Assembly: GCA_963738615.1 (NCBI GenBank)
Contig: CAVTXI010000004.1
Span: 124,001 to 188,000, forward strand
DNA length: 64,000 nt
Direction of reading: 5' to 3'
Source of the DNA: CAVTWY01 sp963738615
GTDB lineage: Bacteria; Pseudomonadota; Gammaproteobacteria; Burkholderiales; Burkholderiaceae_C
Positions 1-7,903 of this stretch are shown in pieces. The notes under the pieces are model-generated. The model had not been told where the DNA came from. It saw nothing but the letters and a program-made list of their open reading frames with translations, and did not search any database. Within the stretch, counting starts at the first letter, position 1. Each line of letters opens with the position of its first letter. The position numbers were made by a program, and so were the translations under genes.

Positions 1-61
1 CGAGGTCGCCCATCGCCTTCCAACCACACCGTGTGCGCACGCGCGCGTCGAGCGGCTGCGC
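1..61 (-). other. Intein N-terminus inserted in the DnaB P-loop (partial)
   Basis: Immediately after the Walker A Gly-Lys, the protein continues AQPLDARVRTRCGWKAMGDL. This fits block A of an intein (D-x-x-V-x-T-x-x-G-W-x-x-M-G-D), not DnaB. DnaB P-loops are known insertion sites for inteins. The first intein residue here is Ala, not Cys or Ser, which is the pattern of class 2 or class 3 inteins; class 3 includes DnaB inteins of mycobacteriophage. Only about 20 residues are visible, so the splicing class, any homing endonuclease and the C-terminal splice junction cannot be judged. Confidence 0.8.
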
Positions 62-760
62 CTTGCCCATACTGGGCCTCGCCGCAAGGATGATCAGGTC
101 ACCCGGCTGCATGCCCGCGGTCATGCGGTCGAAGTCGTAGAAGCCGGTGCGCACGCCCGTCACTTCTTCGGCGCCGTTCTCGTGCAGTTCGGTCACGCGG
201 TCGATCAACTGCACCACGAGCTTGTCGATGCTCTGGAAGCCCTGCTGCGAGCGTGAACCTTCTTCGCCGATCTGGAAGATGCGGCCTTCGGCTTCGTCGA
301 GGATCTGGCTGACCGTGCGGCCCTGCGGGTTGAAGGCCTTGGTGGCGATGTCGTCGCTGGCTTCGATCAGCTTGCGCAGGATCGCGCGCTCGCGGACGAT
401 TTCGGCGTAGCGGCGGATGTTCGCGGCGCTGGGCACGCTTTGCGCCAACGCGTTGAGGTAGGTGATGCCGCCGCAGGCTTCGGCTTTTCCGAGTGTCTGC
501 AATTGCTCGAAGACGGTGATGACGTTGGCGGGCTTCGTCGCTGCGACCAATGCACCTGCCGCGGCGTAGATCAAGCGGTGTTCGTAGCGATAGAAGTCGG
601 TGTCGCGCAGCAAGTCGGCGGCGCGGTCCCACGCGCTGTTGTCCAGCAGCAGACCGCCCAGCACGCTCTGCTCGGCTTCGATGGAATGCGGTGGTACGCG
701 CAGGCGCGCGATCTCGTCGTCGGACGACGGGTCTTGGCGGGATTCGAAGACGGCGGACAT
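1..760 (-). CDS. dnaB: Replicative DNA helicase DnaB, N-terminal part, interrupted by an intein
   Basis: DnaB is the hexameric 5'-3' helicase that unwinds DNA ahead of the replisome and binds the DnaG primase. Reading from ATG at 760, the N-terminal primase-binding domain begins with a typical motif (PPHSIEAEQSVLGGLLLDN), followed by the linker helix and the start of the RecA-like ATPase domain. The Walker A stretch ARPSMGK occupies residues 227-233, the same place as in Escherichia coli DnaB. The next residues do not continue the P-loop (normally T-x-x-A-L). They switch to an intein-like sequence that runs off the window edge, so the C-terminal extein lies outside. The frame is unbroken from 760 to 1. 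The gene is downstream of rpsF-priB-rpsR-rplI, the usual Burkholderiales order, but a terminator and a repeat lie between rplI and dnaB, so it may have its own promoter. Confidence 0.95.
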   Translation of the reverse strand, partial: MSAVFESRQDPSSDDEIARLRVPPHSIEAEQSVLGGLLLDNSAWDRAADLLRDTDFYRYEHRLIYAAAGALVAATKPANVITVFEQLQTLGKAEACGGITYLNALAQSVPSAANIRRYAEIVRERAILRKLIEASDDIATKAFNPQGRTVSQILDEAEGRIFQIGEEGSRSQQGFQSIDKLVVQLIDRVTELHENGAEEVTGVRTGFYDFDRMTAGMQPGDLIILAARPSMGKAQPLDARVRTRCGWKAMGDL

Positions 761-770
761 GTCAGTGGCG

Positions 771-833
771 CCCGGCCGTTCCGAAACCACTGACAGCCCC
801 CTCGGGGGGCAGCGAGCATCGCGAGCGTGGGGG
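771..833 (+). repeat. Dispersed palindromic repeat, copy 1
   Basis: The core at 794-833 contains the self-complementary block CCCCCTCGGGGGG followed by CAGCGAGC and GCGAGCGTGGGGG. It recurs in inverted orientation at 9864-9903. Both copies are flanked by a related CCCGGCCGTTCC-type stretch (771-782 here). This copy sits in the leader just upstream of the dnaB start codon. Similar GC-rich repeats are common between genes in Comamonadaceae and related families. Confidence 0.75.
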
Positions 834-939
834 TTGTTTCATGGCTGACGAAGCTTAACGATCGACGCTGGCGACAGCGAGGCACAAGCCTGCGGACAGG
901 CTGTGCATAAGAAGGCAGGCCCTGTGGAAATTGCAGGGC

Positions 940-971
940 TGAAACAACAACGGCGCCCTTGCGGGCGCCGT
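940..971 (-). terminator. Rho-independent terminator after rplI
   Basis: A 9-bp perfect stem (950-958 paired with 963-971, loop TTGC) is followed, reading the minus strand, by the T-rich stretch TTGTTGTTTC. It lies about 30 bases after the rplI stop codon and should end the rpsF-priB-rpsR-rplI transcript. Confidence 0.8.
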
Positions 972-1003
972 CAGGCATCAGCGTGAAGCGGGCTAAGCGG
1001 GCG

Positions 1004-1459
1004 TCAGTCGGTTTCGCCCATCACTGTCACGGTGATGTCGCTGACCACGTCGCCGTGCAGCGCCACGCTGACGGGGTGCGAACCCACGTGCTTCAACGGG
1101 CCGGTCGGCAGGCGCACCTGCGACTTCTGCACATCGGCGAAGCCCTGCTTGCGCAACGCGATGGCGATGTCGTTGTTGGTGACCGAACCGAACAGACGAC
1201 CGTCGACGCCGGCCTTCTGCGTGATCGCTACCGTGATGCCGGCAAGCTTCGCGCCCGCGGCTTGCGCGACGCCCAGTTTGTCGGCCGCGGCCTTCTCGAG
1301 ATCGGCGCGGCGGGTCTTGAATTCCTCGAGCGCGGCCTCGGTGGCGCGGCGCGCACGCTGCGTCGGAATGAGGTAGTTGCGCGCGAAGCCGTCTTTGACC
1401 CGGACGACATCACCGAGGTTGCCGAGGTTGACGACCTTGTCCAACAGGATGACTTGCAT
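1004..1459 (-). CDS. rplI: 50S ribosomal protein L9
   Basis: L9 binds 23S rRNA domain V through its N-terminal domain and extends from the large subunit. The 151-residue protein starts with the classic MQVILLDKVVNLGNLGD and the L9 signature VRVKDGFARNYLIP. A long alanine/lysine-rich connecting helix (residues about 45-75) and the C-terminal domain follow. Length matches the usual 148-150 residues. It is the last gene of the ribosomal operon, 15 bases after rpsR, and is followed by a terminator. Confidence 0.98.
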   Translation of the reverse strand: MQVILLDKVVNLGNLGDVVRVKDGFARNYLIPTQRARRATEAALEEFKTRRADLEKAAADKLGVAQAAGAKLAGITVAITQKAGVDGRLFGSVTNNDIAIALRKQGFADVQKSQVRLPTGPLKHVGSHPVSVALHGDVVSDITVTVMGETD

Positions 1460-1474
1460 ATTGATGACTCCCGG

Positions 1475-1765
1475 TCAGACCCTGTGCTGGTCGCTGTAGG
1501 GAACCAGCGCCAGGTAACGCGCACGCTTGATGGCGGTCGTGAGTTGGCGTTGGTAGTAGGACCGCGTGCCGGTCAGGCGTGCAGGCGTGATCTTGCCGTT
1601 CTCGCCGATGAAGTCGCGCAGGGTGTCGACGTCTTTGTAGTCGATCTCTTCGACCTTGGCGACGGTGAAGCGGCAGAAGCGCTTACGCCTGAACAGCAGC
1701 GACTGCTGGTTGCGTTTGGGTTTGCGGTCTTTGCTGAACCGGCCTTTGCCACGAGGTGGGGGCAT
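1475..1765 (-). CDS. rpsR: 30S ribosomal protein S18
   Basis: S18 binds 16S rRNA as a heterodimer with S6 in the platform of the small subunit. The 96-residue protein has the expected basic N-terminus, the FCRFTVAKVEEIDYKD segment and the ITPARLTGT...QRQLTTAIKRARYLALVPY signature. It lies between priB and rplI, as in other betaproteobacteria, and its partner S6 is encoded two genes upstream. The start ATG at 1765 is preceded by a good ribosome binding site (AGGAG, minus strand). Confidence 0.98.
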   Translation of the reverse strand: MPPPRGKGRFSKDRKPKRNQQSLLFRRKRFCRFTVAKVEEIDYKDVDTLRDFIGENGKITPARLTGTRSYYQRQLTTAIKRARYLALVPYSDQHRV

Positions 1766-1798
1766 GGTGATCTCCTGGAAATTCGAATGTGACCAGCG

Positions 1799-2083
1799 TT
1801 ATTCGGGTGAGGACGCGACAGGCTCGACGGCGTGCAGATGGAACACGACACCACGCCCGTTGCGCCCCGTCGCCACAAAACCGGTGAAGTCCGCTTCGCC
1901 GCTGATCGGCCGCAGTGCCTCGAGCAACTGCGCTCCGATCGCCTTGGCCTTCACCTCGAGCACCACCTGCCGAGGGGTTCCCACTTCGACCGATTCGCCT
2001 TCGTGCCGCAGCACGAGGTCCATCGCGGGGAGTCCGGCAGGTGTGTAGCGCAACACGCCGCGTTCGATGATGCGTGCGCGCAA
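1799..2083 (-). CDS. priB: Primosomal replication protein N, PriB
   Basis: PriB is a small OB-fold single-strand DNA-binding protein that works with PriA and DnaT to restart stalled replication forks. The 94-residue frame shows the family hallmark GVLRYTPAGLPAMDLVLRHE near the N-terminus and a C-terminal NGRGVVFHL. It sits between rpsF and rpsR as in most betaproteobacteria. The start is uncertain. The frame offers only TTG at 2083 or CTG a few codons upstream, and the upstream in-frame residues (NHLSL) still look like PriB. The true product may therefore be longer and begin at a rare start codon. Confidence 0.9.
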   Translation of the reverse strand: MRARIIERGVLRYTPAGLPAMDLVLRHEGESVEVGTPRQVVLEVKAKAIGAQLLEALRPISGEADFTGFVATGRNGRGVVFHLHAVEPVASSPE

Positions 2084-2127
2084 GCTCAGGTGGTTGTAAG
2101 CCGTGGGTGGCGAGGCGGCCGCCGGCT

Positions 2128-2493
2128 TCAGGCGGCCTGCTCCGGTTGCGGTGACTTGCGGGCCTCTTCGCGCTCGACCTGCTTCATCATCACCGACGGG
2201 TTGGTGTCGGCTTTGGGCCGCAGAACAGTCAGGTGGCGAAGCACGGCGTCGTTGAAGCGGAACCCCGTCTCGAGCTCACTCAGCGTTTCCGCCGAGCACT
2301 CGATGTTCAGGCACAGGTAGTGCGCTTTGGCAAGCTTGTTGATCATGTAGGCAAGCTGGCGGCGACCCCAGTCTTCGACCCGATGAACCTTGCCACCGGC
2401 ACCGGTGACCAGGGTTTTGTAACGCTCGAGCATGGCGGGAACCTGCTCGCTTTGATCCGGGTGGATCAGCAAGATGATTTCATAGTGACGCAT
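2128..2493 (-). CDS. rpsF: 30S ribosomal protein S6
   Basis: S6 pairs with S18 on the platform of the small subunit. The protein starts MRHYEIILLIHPDQSEQVP and carries the S6 signature around HYLCLNIECS, with a Pro/Gln-rich C-terminal tail; it is about 121 residues. ATG at 2493 was chosen over an upstream in-frame ATG near 2637 because it is preceded by the strong site CGAGGAGAATCG and matches the family N-terminus. It is the first gene of the rpsF-priB-rpsR-rplI operon. Confidence 0.97.
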   Translation of the reverse strand: MRHYEIILLIHPDQSEQVPAMLERYKTLVTGAGGKVHRVEDWGRRQLAYMINKLAKAHYLCLNIECSAETLSELETGFRFNDAVLRHLTVLRPKADTNPSVMMKQVEREEARKSPQPEQAA

Positions 2494-2677
2494 CGATTCT
2501 CCTCGTGGATTCCTTTGCCCTGCATGGACTGCTGGGCTCCGGAAGCCGCGGCACGCGTCGGTGTGCCAGGCGGCAAGGGGTTGAAGGTCGAACGGGCGCA
2601 AGCGCTGGTCGTCCGTTGCATGCCAGCGAGCCGACATGCCTTCCCTGAAGGAAGCCCACGATTATAGAGGACGGCGA
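2494..2677 (-). promoter_or_regulatory. Promoter and leader of the rpsF operon
   Basis: The 183-base spacer between hslO and rpsF holds a perfect TATAAT (plus-strand 2661-2666 as ATTATA) but no clear -35 hexamer. The predicted leader of about 160 bases contains a short hairpin (plus 2535-2547) whose loop displays CCG. A CCG-bearing hairpin is the known binding target of the S6:S18 complex, which represses this operon in several bacteria. The promoter call is moderate; the autoregulatory reading is speculative. Confidence 0.45.
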
Positions 2678-3676
2678 TCAGTTGATCGCGCTGGACCCTG
2701 GCGGCTGGTCGATGCGCAGGGCGAACATCTCGCCAACGTCGACGGCGTCGAAGCGGTAGCGCAGCCCGCAGAAGTCGCAGGCAACTTCGACCTCGCCGCG
2801 TTCTTCCAGTACCGACACCACCTCACCGCGCCCCAGTGACTGGAGCATCGAACGCACACGGTCGCGTGAACAGCGGCAGGCAAAGGCGGGCCGGCGAGCG
2901 TCAAACAAGCGCAGGTCGCTTTCCCAGTAGAGCTTGCGCAGCACCACCATCACGTCAGCGCGCAGCATTTCGTCGTCGGACAGCGTGGCGGCCAGGACCG
3001 ACGCGTGTTCGAACGCGCGCTCGCCTTCGTCGGTGGTCATTGCGATGGCCATGGTTGGTGTCGCGGCTGCCAGACCCTCGAGGTTGCCTTCGCCCTCGAG
3101 CGGCAGGCGCTGCAGCAGCATGCCACCCGCACTTTCGTCGTCGGCGGCCAGCATGAATCGCGTCGACAACTGTTCCGACTGCTGCATGTAGTGCTCGAGC
3201 ACCGCGGCCACGCCCAAATTGCCGTTACCCGCCCCCTCGCCATGGTCGCTCCCGGCGCGCAGGTCGACCACGCCCTGGTAGGGCTGCTGCCCTTGGCTCT
3301 TGTCGGCGGGGTCCAGCGTGATGGCGCAGCGCCCTGCGCCTTGGCAGTTCACCATCGACGCAAGGTCGGCGTCGTCGTCGACGTTACCGACGACCTTGGC
3401 CGTGGCGCGATAGGCAAGCCCCGGCTGCACCTCCACCACGGCCAGCTTGACTGGACCGTCGCCGAAGATCTGAAGCACCAGCGTGCCCGCGTAACGCAGG
3501 TTGGCGTGCATCAGCACCGCCGCGGCCGTCATCTCGCCCAGCATGCGGCGCACGGCGGGCGGATGTTCGTCGCCAGGTTCGCGGCGCGACAGCAGCGAAG
3601 GCCAGCCGCGTGACAGCCGAACGAAAAGCCCACGTACGGGCTTGCCCTCGAACAAGAAGGTGTGCAGTTCGTCCAT
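2678..3676 (-). CDS. hslO: Hsp33 redox-regulated chaperone
   Basis: Hsp33 is a cytosolic holdase activated by oxidation; its zinc centre opens when two disulfides form. The 332-residue protein starts MDELHTFLFEGKPVRG. It has the expected N-terminal substrate-binding domain and ends with the zinc domain, with cysteines near residues 267, 269, 300 and 303 (C-x-C then C-x-x-C). All four ligands are present, so redox switching should be intact. Its ATG overlaps the stop of the upstream carbonic-anhydrase-like gene (TGATG), which suggests translational coupling. Confidence 0.95.
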   Translation of the reverse strand: MDELHTFLFEGKPVRGLFVRLSRGWPSLLSRREPGDEHPPAVRRMLGEMTAAAVLMHANLRYAGTLVLQIFGDGPVKLAVVEVQPGLAYRATAKVVGNVDDDADLASMVNCQGAGRCAITLDPADKSQGQQPYQGVVDLRAGSDHGEGAGNGNLGVAAVLEHYMQQSEQLSTRFMLAADDESAGGMLLQRLPLEGEGNLEGLAAATPTMAIAMTTDEGERAFEHASVLAATLSDDEMLRADVMVVLRKLYWESDLRLFDARRPAFACRCSRDRVRSMLQSLGRGEVVSVLEERGEVEVACDFCGLRYRFDAVDVGEMFALRIDQPPGSSAIN

Positions 3677-4200
3677 CAGGCGATGCGCACGACGCCGCTT
3701 CGATGCAGCGCCGCGTTCTCGACATACCGTTCGGCCGCCCCCGCGATGTGTTCCATTTGCTGCGCAGAAAGACTGCGCACCGCCTTCGCAGGCGCGCCGA
3801 GGATCAGCGAGCCTTCGGGAAACTCTTTGTCTTCGGTCACGATGGCGCCGGCACCGATCAGGCAGCGCGGCCCGATGCGCGCGCCGTTCAGCACCACCGC
3901 CTGAATGCCGACAAGGCTGCCGTCACCAATCGTGCATCCATGCACCATCGCCTGATGACCGATCGTGACGCCACGTCCGATCGTCAAAGCCCGCCCGGGG
4001 TCGACGTGCAGCACCGCGGCTTCCTGCACGTTGCTTCGGTCACCGATGTTGATCCACTCGTTGTCGCCGCGCAGAACCGCGCCGTACCAGACACTGGCGT
4101 ATTCACCCAGGCGCACGCGGCCAATGACCTGCGCGCTCTCGGCCACCCAGGCCGTGGCCGGGACCACGGGTTCATCGTCGTTCAAACGGTAGATTGCCAT
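3676..4200 (-). CDS. Gamma-carbonic anhydrase family protein (left-handed beta-helix)
   Basis: The 174-residue protein (MAIYRLNDDEPVVP start) is a hexapeptide-repeat protein of the YrdA/PaaY/CaiE type, trimeric and zinc-dependent in characterised members. The I-G-x-x-x-x repeats are visible through the middle. The three metal-ligand histidines are present: one in VLHVDPG and two in GHQAMVHGC, with the usual spacing of five. It could have carbonic anhydrase activity or a thioesterase-like role; the sequence does not decide. It overlaps hslO by one base and is divergent from the ferritin-like gene at 4262. ATG at 4200 is preferred to an upstream ATG at 4263. Confidence 0.88.
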   Translation of the reverse strand: MAIYRLNDDEPVVPATAWVAESAQVIGRVRLGEYASVWYGAVLRGDNEWINIGDRSNVQEAAVLHVDPGRALTIGRGVTIGHQAMVHGCTIGDGSLVGIQAVVLNGARIGPRCLIGAGAIVTEDKEFPEGSLILGAPAKAVRSLSAQQMEHIAGAAERYVENAALHRSGVVRIA

Positions 4201-4261
4201 GCTCGGGCATTGTAGGAACCGCGAAGAGAGGCACGCAGGCACCGTCGCTACCATGCATCGC

Positions 4262-5113
4262 ATGGAACTGCGCCGCCTCGCGCTCGACGCACTCGTGATT
4301 CGCGACCCGGGCGCGAAGGTGCGGGCCGTTCACGCCGTGTGGGACGCGCGTCGCGAAGTCATCGTCGACGTCGACGCCAATCTGCGCGAACCCGCCGACG
4401 TACCCGGCCGGCCCGACCGCCCTCGTCTTGTGCATCCGACGCACGTGCCGCGGCGCGCGATCGCGAACGTCGAAGGCCGCGCGGCCCTGATGCATGCGGT
4501 GGCGCACATCGAGTTCAACGCGATCAACCTCGCGCTGGACGCCTGCTGGCGCTTTGCCGGCATGCCGCAGCCCTACTACCGCGACTGGCTGCTCGTCGCC
4601 GCCGAAGAAGCGCGGCACTTCGAACTGGTGCGGGAGCACCTGCGCGCGCTGGGTTTCGACTACGGCGACTTCGACGCCCACGATGGCCTGTGGCAGATGG
4701 CGCAGCGCACCGCTGGCGACGTACTGGCGCGCATGGCGCTGGTGCCGCGCATCCTCGAGGCGCGCGGCCTCGACGTGACGCCGGGCATGCAGGAACGGTT
4801 GCGGCAGGCCGGTGATGTGCGCGCAGTCGAGGTGCTGGACGTCATCCTGCGCGACGAGGTCGGCCACGTCGCCATCGGCAACCGCTGGTTCCATCACCTT
4901 TGCGAGCAGCGCCGCGAAGATCCCATCGCCTGCATGGCCCGGTTGTCGCACGAACACAAGGCACCCAGCGTCAGGCCGCCCTTCAATCTCGAAGCCCGAC
5001 GGCGCGCCGGCTTCAGCGACCTCGAGATCGCGTCGCTGGTACAAGCCACGTCGAGCGACCCACCCGAGTCGGCATGGCCGACCTCGAAACCCGACGAAAG
5101 GACCTGCCCATGA
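4262..5113 (+). CDS. DUF455 ferritin-like protein
   Basis: The protein of about 283 residues belongs to the DUF455 family of ferritin-like four-helix proteins, distantly related to the tRNA hydroxylase MiaE. Probable di-iron ligands are visible in the spaced E/E-x-x-H motifs: the helix with HIEFNAINLALDA, EEARHFELVREHL, and the late RDEVGHVAIGNRW. Function is not established; a di-iron oxygenase or oxidase role is plausible from the fold. Start at 4262 fits the family N-terminus (MELRRLALDAL); 4253 is an alternative. The stop overlaps the next gene by ATGA. Confidence 0.85.
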   Translation: MELRRLALDALVIRDPGAKVRAVHAVWDARREVIVDVDANLREPADVPGRPDRPRLVHPTHVPRRAIANVEGRAALMHAVAHIEFNAINLALDACWRFAGMPQPYYRDWLLVAAEEARHFELVREHLRALGFDYGDFDAHDGLWQMAQRTAGDVLARMALVPRILEARGLDVTPGMQERLRQAGDVRAVEVLDVILRDEVGHVAIGNRWFHHLCEQRREDPIACMARLSHEHKAPSVRPPFNLEARRRAGFSDLEIASLVQATSSDPPESAWPTSKPDERTCP

Positions 5114-5655
5114 CCATGCTGAAGAAGATCCTCGCCACGCTCGTCGTCGTCATCGTCGCCGTGCTCGGCTTCGCGACCACGCGGCCCGACAGCTTCACGG
5201 TCCATCGTTCCACGCTCGTCAAGGCACCGCCGTCCAAGCTCTATCCGCTGATCAGCGACCTGAAGGCGTTCAACACCTGGAACCCGTTCGCGCTTCAAGA
5301 CCCAACGTCGAAGATCACGTACGCGGGTGCGACCTCGGGCAAAGGCGCTGCGTACACGTGGCAAGGCAGCAAGTCGGGCGAAGGCCGCATGGAGTTGACC
5401 GACGCACAGGAAGGCTCGAAGGTGACCTACAAGCTCGACTTCACGAAGCCGATGGAAGCGCACAACGTCATCGAGTTCTCGCTCGCGCCGCAAGGCGACG
5501 CCACGAACGTGACGTGGGCGATGCGCGGGCCGATGCCGTTTCTCAACAAGGTGATGACGCTGTTCTTCGACATGGACTCGATGGTCGGCGGCGACTTCGA
5601 GAAAGGGCTGGCGAGCTTGAAGGCGTTGGCGGAGCGTTATGCCCAGACCCGATAG
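5110..5655 (+). CDS. SRPBCC (START-like) family protein
   Basis: The 181-residue protein begins with a single N-terminal transmembrane or uncleaved signal segment (residues 5-24, rich in Leu/Val/Ala). A polyketide cyclase/dehydrase-type SRPBCC domain follows, with V-K-A-P-P-S-K-L-Y-P-L-I-S-D-L, the WNPF motif and a C-terminal helix. Such domains bind hydrophobic ligands in a deep pocket; no ligand can be named. It is translationally coupled to the upstream DUF455 gene (ATGA overlap). Its 3' end overlaps the convergent gene at 5638. Confidence 0.85.
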   Translation: MTMLKKILATLVVVIVAVLGFATTRPDSFTVHRSTLVKAPPSKLYPLISDLKAFNTWNPFALQDPTSKITYAGATSGKGAAYTWQGSKSGEGRMELTDAQEGSKVTYKLDFTKPMEAHNVIEFSLAPQGDATNVTWAMRGPMPFLNKVMTLFFDMDSMVGGDFEKGLASLKALAERYAQTR

Positions 5656-6906
5656 CTGCGCCCGCCAGACCTGCTGGTCGGTCGTCCTGAAATCGCTGGT
5701 CTGGAACGCCACCTGTCCGGCGTTGTTCAAGCCGCCCAGGCGCACGATCGAGAAGAAGTGGTTCTGGCCTGCCAGCACGGCGTTCTCGCCGGTGACGGCC
5801 ACCACATCGGCGATCGGGTCGTTGCCATGGAAGATGCCCGAGCGACCGGGTACGTTCGTGGCTTCGAACACCACTGCGCCCGAGTTGTTGATCGCGACCT
5901 TGCCGAAGTTCGAGAAGCCGTCGGTCGCCGCAGCGATCGTCGTGAACGTGAACGGGCTGCCGAAAGCGGTCGGCGTGGAGACGTGCACGCCTGCCGGGAC
6001 CGCGAGTGTGCTCGTGGGTACGCCGCCGCCGAGCGGCAGGCTGAAGTACTGAACGTTGACCGCGGTGTTCACCGCGAACACCATCTGCCCCAACCCGTTC
6101 AGTGCCAGCTCGATCTGCAGGCCGATGCCACCGCGCTCGACGGTGCTTTCGATCGTGCCCAGCGAGTCGGCGGTCGAATCGAACACGAGCGCGCCGCGCG
6201 TCAGGCCAGCGTTGGGATCCGTGTACTCCATCTCGGCCGCCACCGGGCCACCGGGGCCGACGACGCCGATCGCACGGTTGTTATAGAAGACGCCGCTGCC
6301 TTGCCGCAGCAGCGTCGGCGGGCCGGCAAACGTGGATCGATAGAGACCGCCCTGCCCGCTGACCAACGACGCGAAGGCCAGCGTGGTGCCGTCGATCGAG
6401 ATCACCAGCCGCGACTGCGCTGGCGGCGGGTTGCCGAACGAGTAAGGCAGTGAGCCCTCGTACAGCGTCGTGACCGTCGGCTTCGTGACGCGATAGACGC
6501 CGCGCCAGGTCGAGCCGCTGGCCGTTCGCGTGGCCGCGATGGCCACACGGTTCGAGGTGCCGATCTGCAGGGCGGTGACGGCGGCGTAGCCGCGCGACTC
6601 GGTTGCCAGCTTCACCAGCGAGCCACCGTTGCCATGGAACAGTGCCTTCTGGAAGGTCGGCGGCGGCAACAGTTGCGACGCCATGAAGGCGACGCGGCCC
6701 GCGGGGTTGATCGCGCAACGGACGTTGCCGTCGATGAAGTTCACGCCGCCGACAAAGTCAGTCGCGATCACGGTGTAGCTTGCCGACGGCAGCGTTGCCT
6801 GCGCGCGGCGCGGCATCAGGCCGAGCAGCGTTGGCGCGACAAGTGCTGTCATCGCCGTGCGACGATCGATGCCGGGCCGGCGCGTGGTCTTCGGGCGTGA
6901 TGTCAT
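5638..6906 (-). CDS. NxxGxxAF tandem-repeat protein with N-terminal export signal
   Basis: The protein starts MTSRPKTTRRPGIDRRTAMT and has a hydrophobic segment ending near PRRAQA, a possible Tat or Sec signal. The mature part carries spaced repeats of the form N-x-x-G-x-x-A/V-F (INPAGRVAF, LNGLGQMVF, INNSGAVVF, LNNAGQVAF), the signature of a poorly characterised exported repeat family. The last repeat is followed by QVWRA, where such proteins normally end. The frame as read runs on without a stop, antisense to the upstream genes, to 4894. A stop in the neighbouring frame at 5638 suggests a small indel near the end. The function is unknown; it is probably a secreted or surface protein. Confidence 0.7.
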
Positions 6907-6952
6907 GGGTCGGTCCCGGTTTAGGGTGTCGTGATCAACGGGCTCTACGGGC

Positions 6953-7882
6953 TCAACCGCGCGGATGGTGTTGTGCATGCAGCGCGCGCAGCCGCTCGCG
7001 GGCCACGTGGGTGTAGATCGTCGTCGTCGAGATGTCGGCGTGCCCAAGCAGCATCTGCACCGCGCGCAGGTCGGCGCCGTGGTTCAGCAGGTGGGTCGCG
7101 AAGGCGTGTCGCAAGGTGTGCGGCGACAGCGGTGCGTTCACGCCCGCCTTCACCGCGCAGGCTTTGACGATGCGCCAGAACATCTGCCGCGTCATCGCGG
7201 CGCCGCGGCCGGTGACGAAGAGCGCGTCGCTGGTTCGCCGGCCCAGGATGTCACCGCGCGCCTCTTGCCGGTAGCGCATGAGCCATGCGCAGGCTTCTTC
7301 GCCGAAAGGCACCACACGCTCCTTGTCGCCTTTGCCGGTCACGCGCAACACGTTGTCCGACAGGCTGAGGTGCACGCTCTTCAGCAACACCAGTTCACTC
7401 ACGCGCAGGCCGCTGGCGTACATCAGCTCGAGCATCGCGCGGTCGCGCAGGCCCAGCGGCTTGGTTTCGTCCGGAGCACATAACAGTGCTTCGACCTGGG
7501 CCTCGCTCAGCGACAGAGGCACGCGCAGTGGTTGGCGCGCGCTGGACAGGCGCAACGTCGGGTCTTGATCGATGCGCTTTTCGCGCAGCGCCCAGCGGAA
7601 GTAGCGCTTGAAGACCGAAAGCCGCCGATTCGCCGTTGTCGCGCGCGTGGCCGCGTGCCGCGCCGCGATGTACGCCAGCAGATGCGGCTCGCGGCTCGCG
7701 TCGATCGTCGCTACCTTCTGTTTGACGAGCCAGTCGGCGTACAACCGCAGGTCGCGCCGGTAGGCCTCGCGCGTGTTGACCGATAGGCCGTCTTCGAGCC
7801 ACAACGCGGCGGTGAAGGCGTCAATAGCCTCGTCGCTCGCGTCGTCGCTCGTGCCATGTTTCGTCGTGGCTGGTCCCACCAA
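6953..7882 (-). CDS. xerD: Tyrosine recombinase XerD
   Basis: XerD acts with XerC at dif to resolve chromosome dimers at division. The 309-residue protein has the N-terminal SAM-like domain (LWLEDGLSVNTREAYRRDL) and the catalytic domain. The full catalytic set is visible: Arg in ASGLRVSEL, Lys in VTGKGDKER, His-x-x-Arg in PHTLRHAFATHLL, His in LLGHADIS and the nucleophile Tyr in TTTIYTHV. It resembles XerD rather than a phage or integron integrase in length and N-terminus. No attachment site or mobile gene is nearby. Confidence 0.95.
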   Translation of the reverse strand: MVGPATTKHGTSDDASDEAIDAFTAALWLEDGLSVNTREAYRRDLRLYADWLVKQKVATIDASREPHLLAYIAARHAATRATTANRRLSVFKRYFRWALREKRIDQDPTLRLSSARQPLRVPLSLSEAQVEALLCAPDETKPLGLRDRAMLELMYASGLRVSELVLLKSVHLSLSDNVLRVTGKGDKERVVPFGEEACAWLMRYRQEARGDILGRRTSDALFVTGRGAAMTRQMFWRIVKACAVKAGVNAPLSPHTLRHAFATHLLNHGADLRAVQMLLGHADISTTTIYTHVARERLRALHAQHHPRG

Positions 7883-7903
7883 GAAGCGTCGTCGGGCAAT
7901 CAG

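Noticed and set aside
4894..5637. In-frame extension of the NxxGxxAF protein antisense to the SRPBCC and DUF455 genes
   Set aside because: Residues beyond QVWRA are shadow-like, and a neighbouring-frame stop occurs at the expected end.
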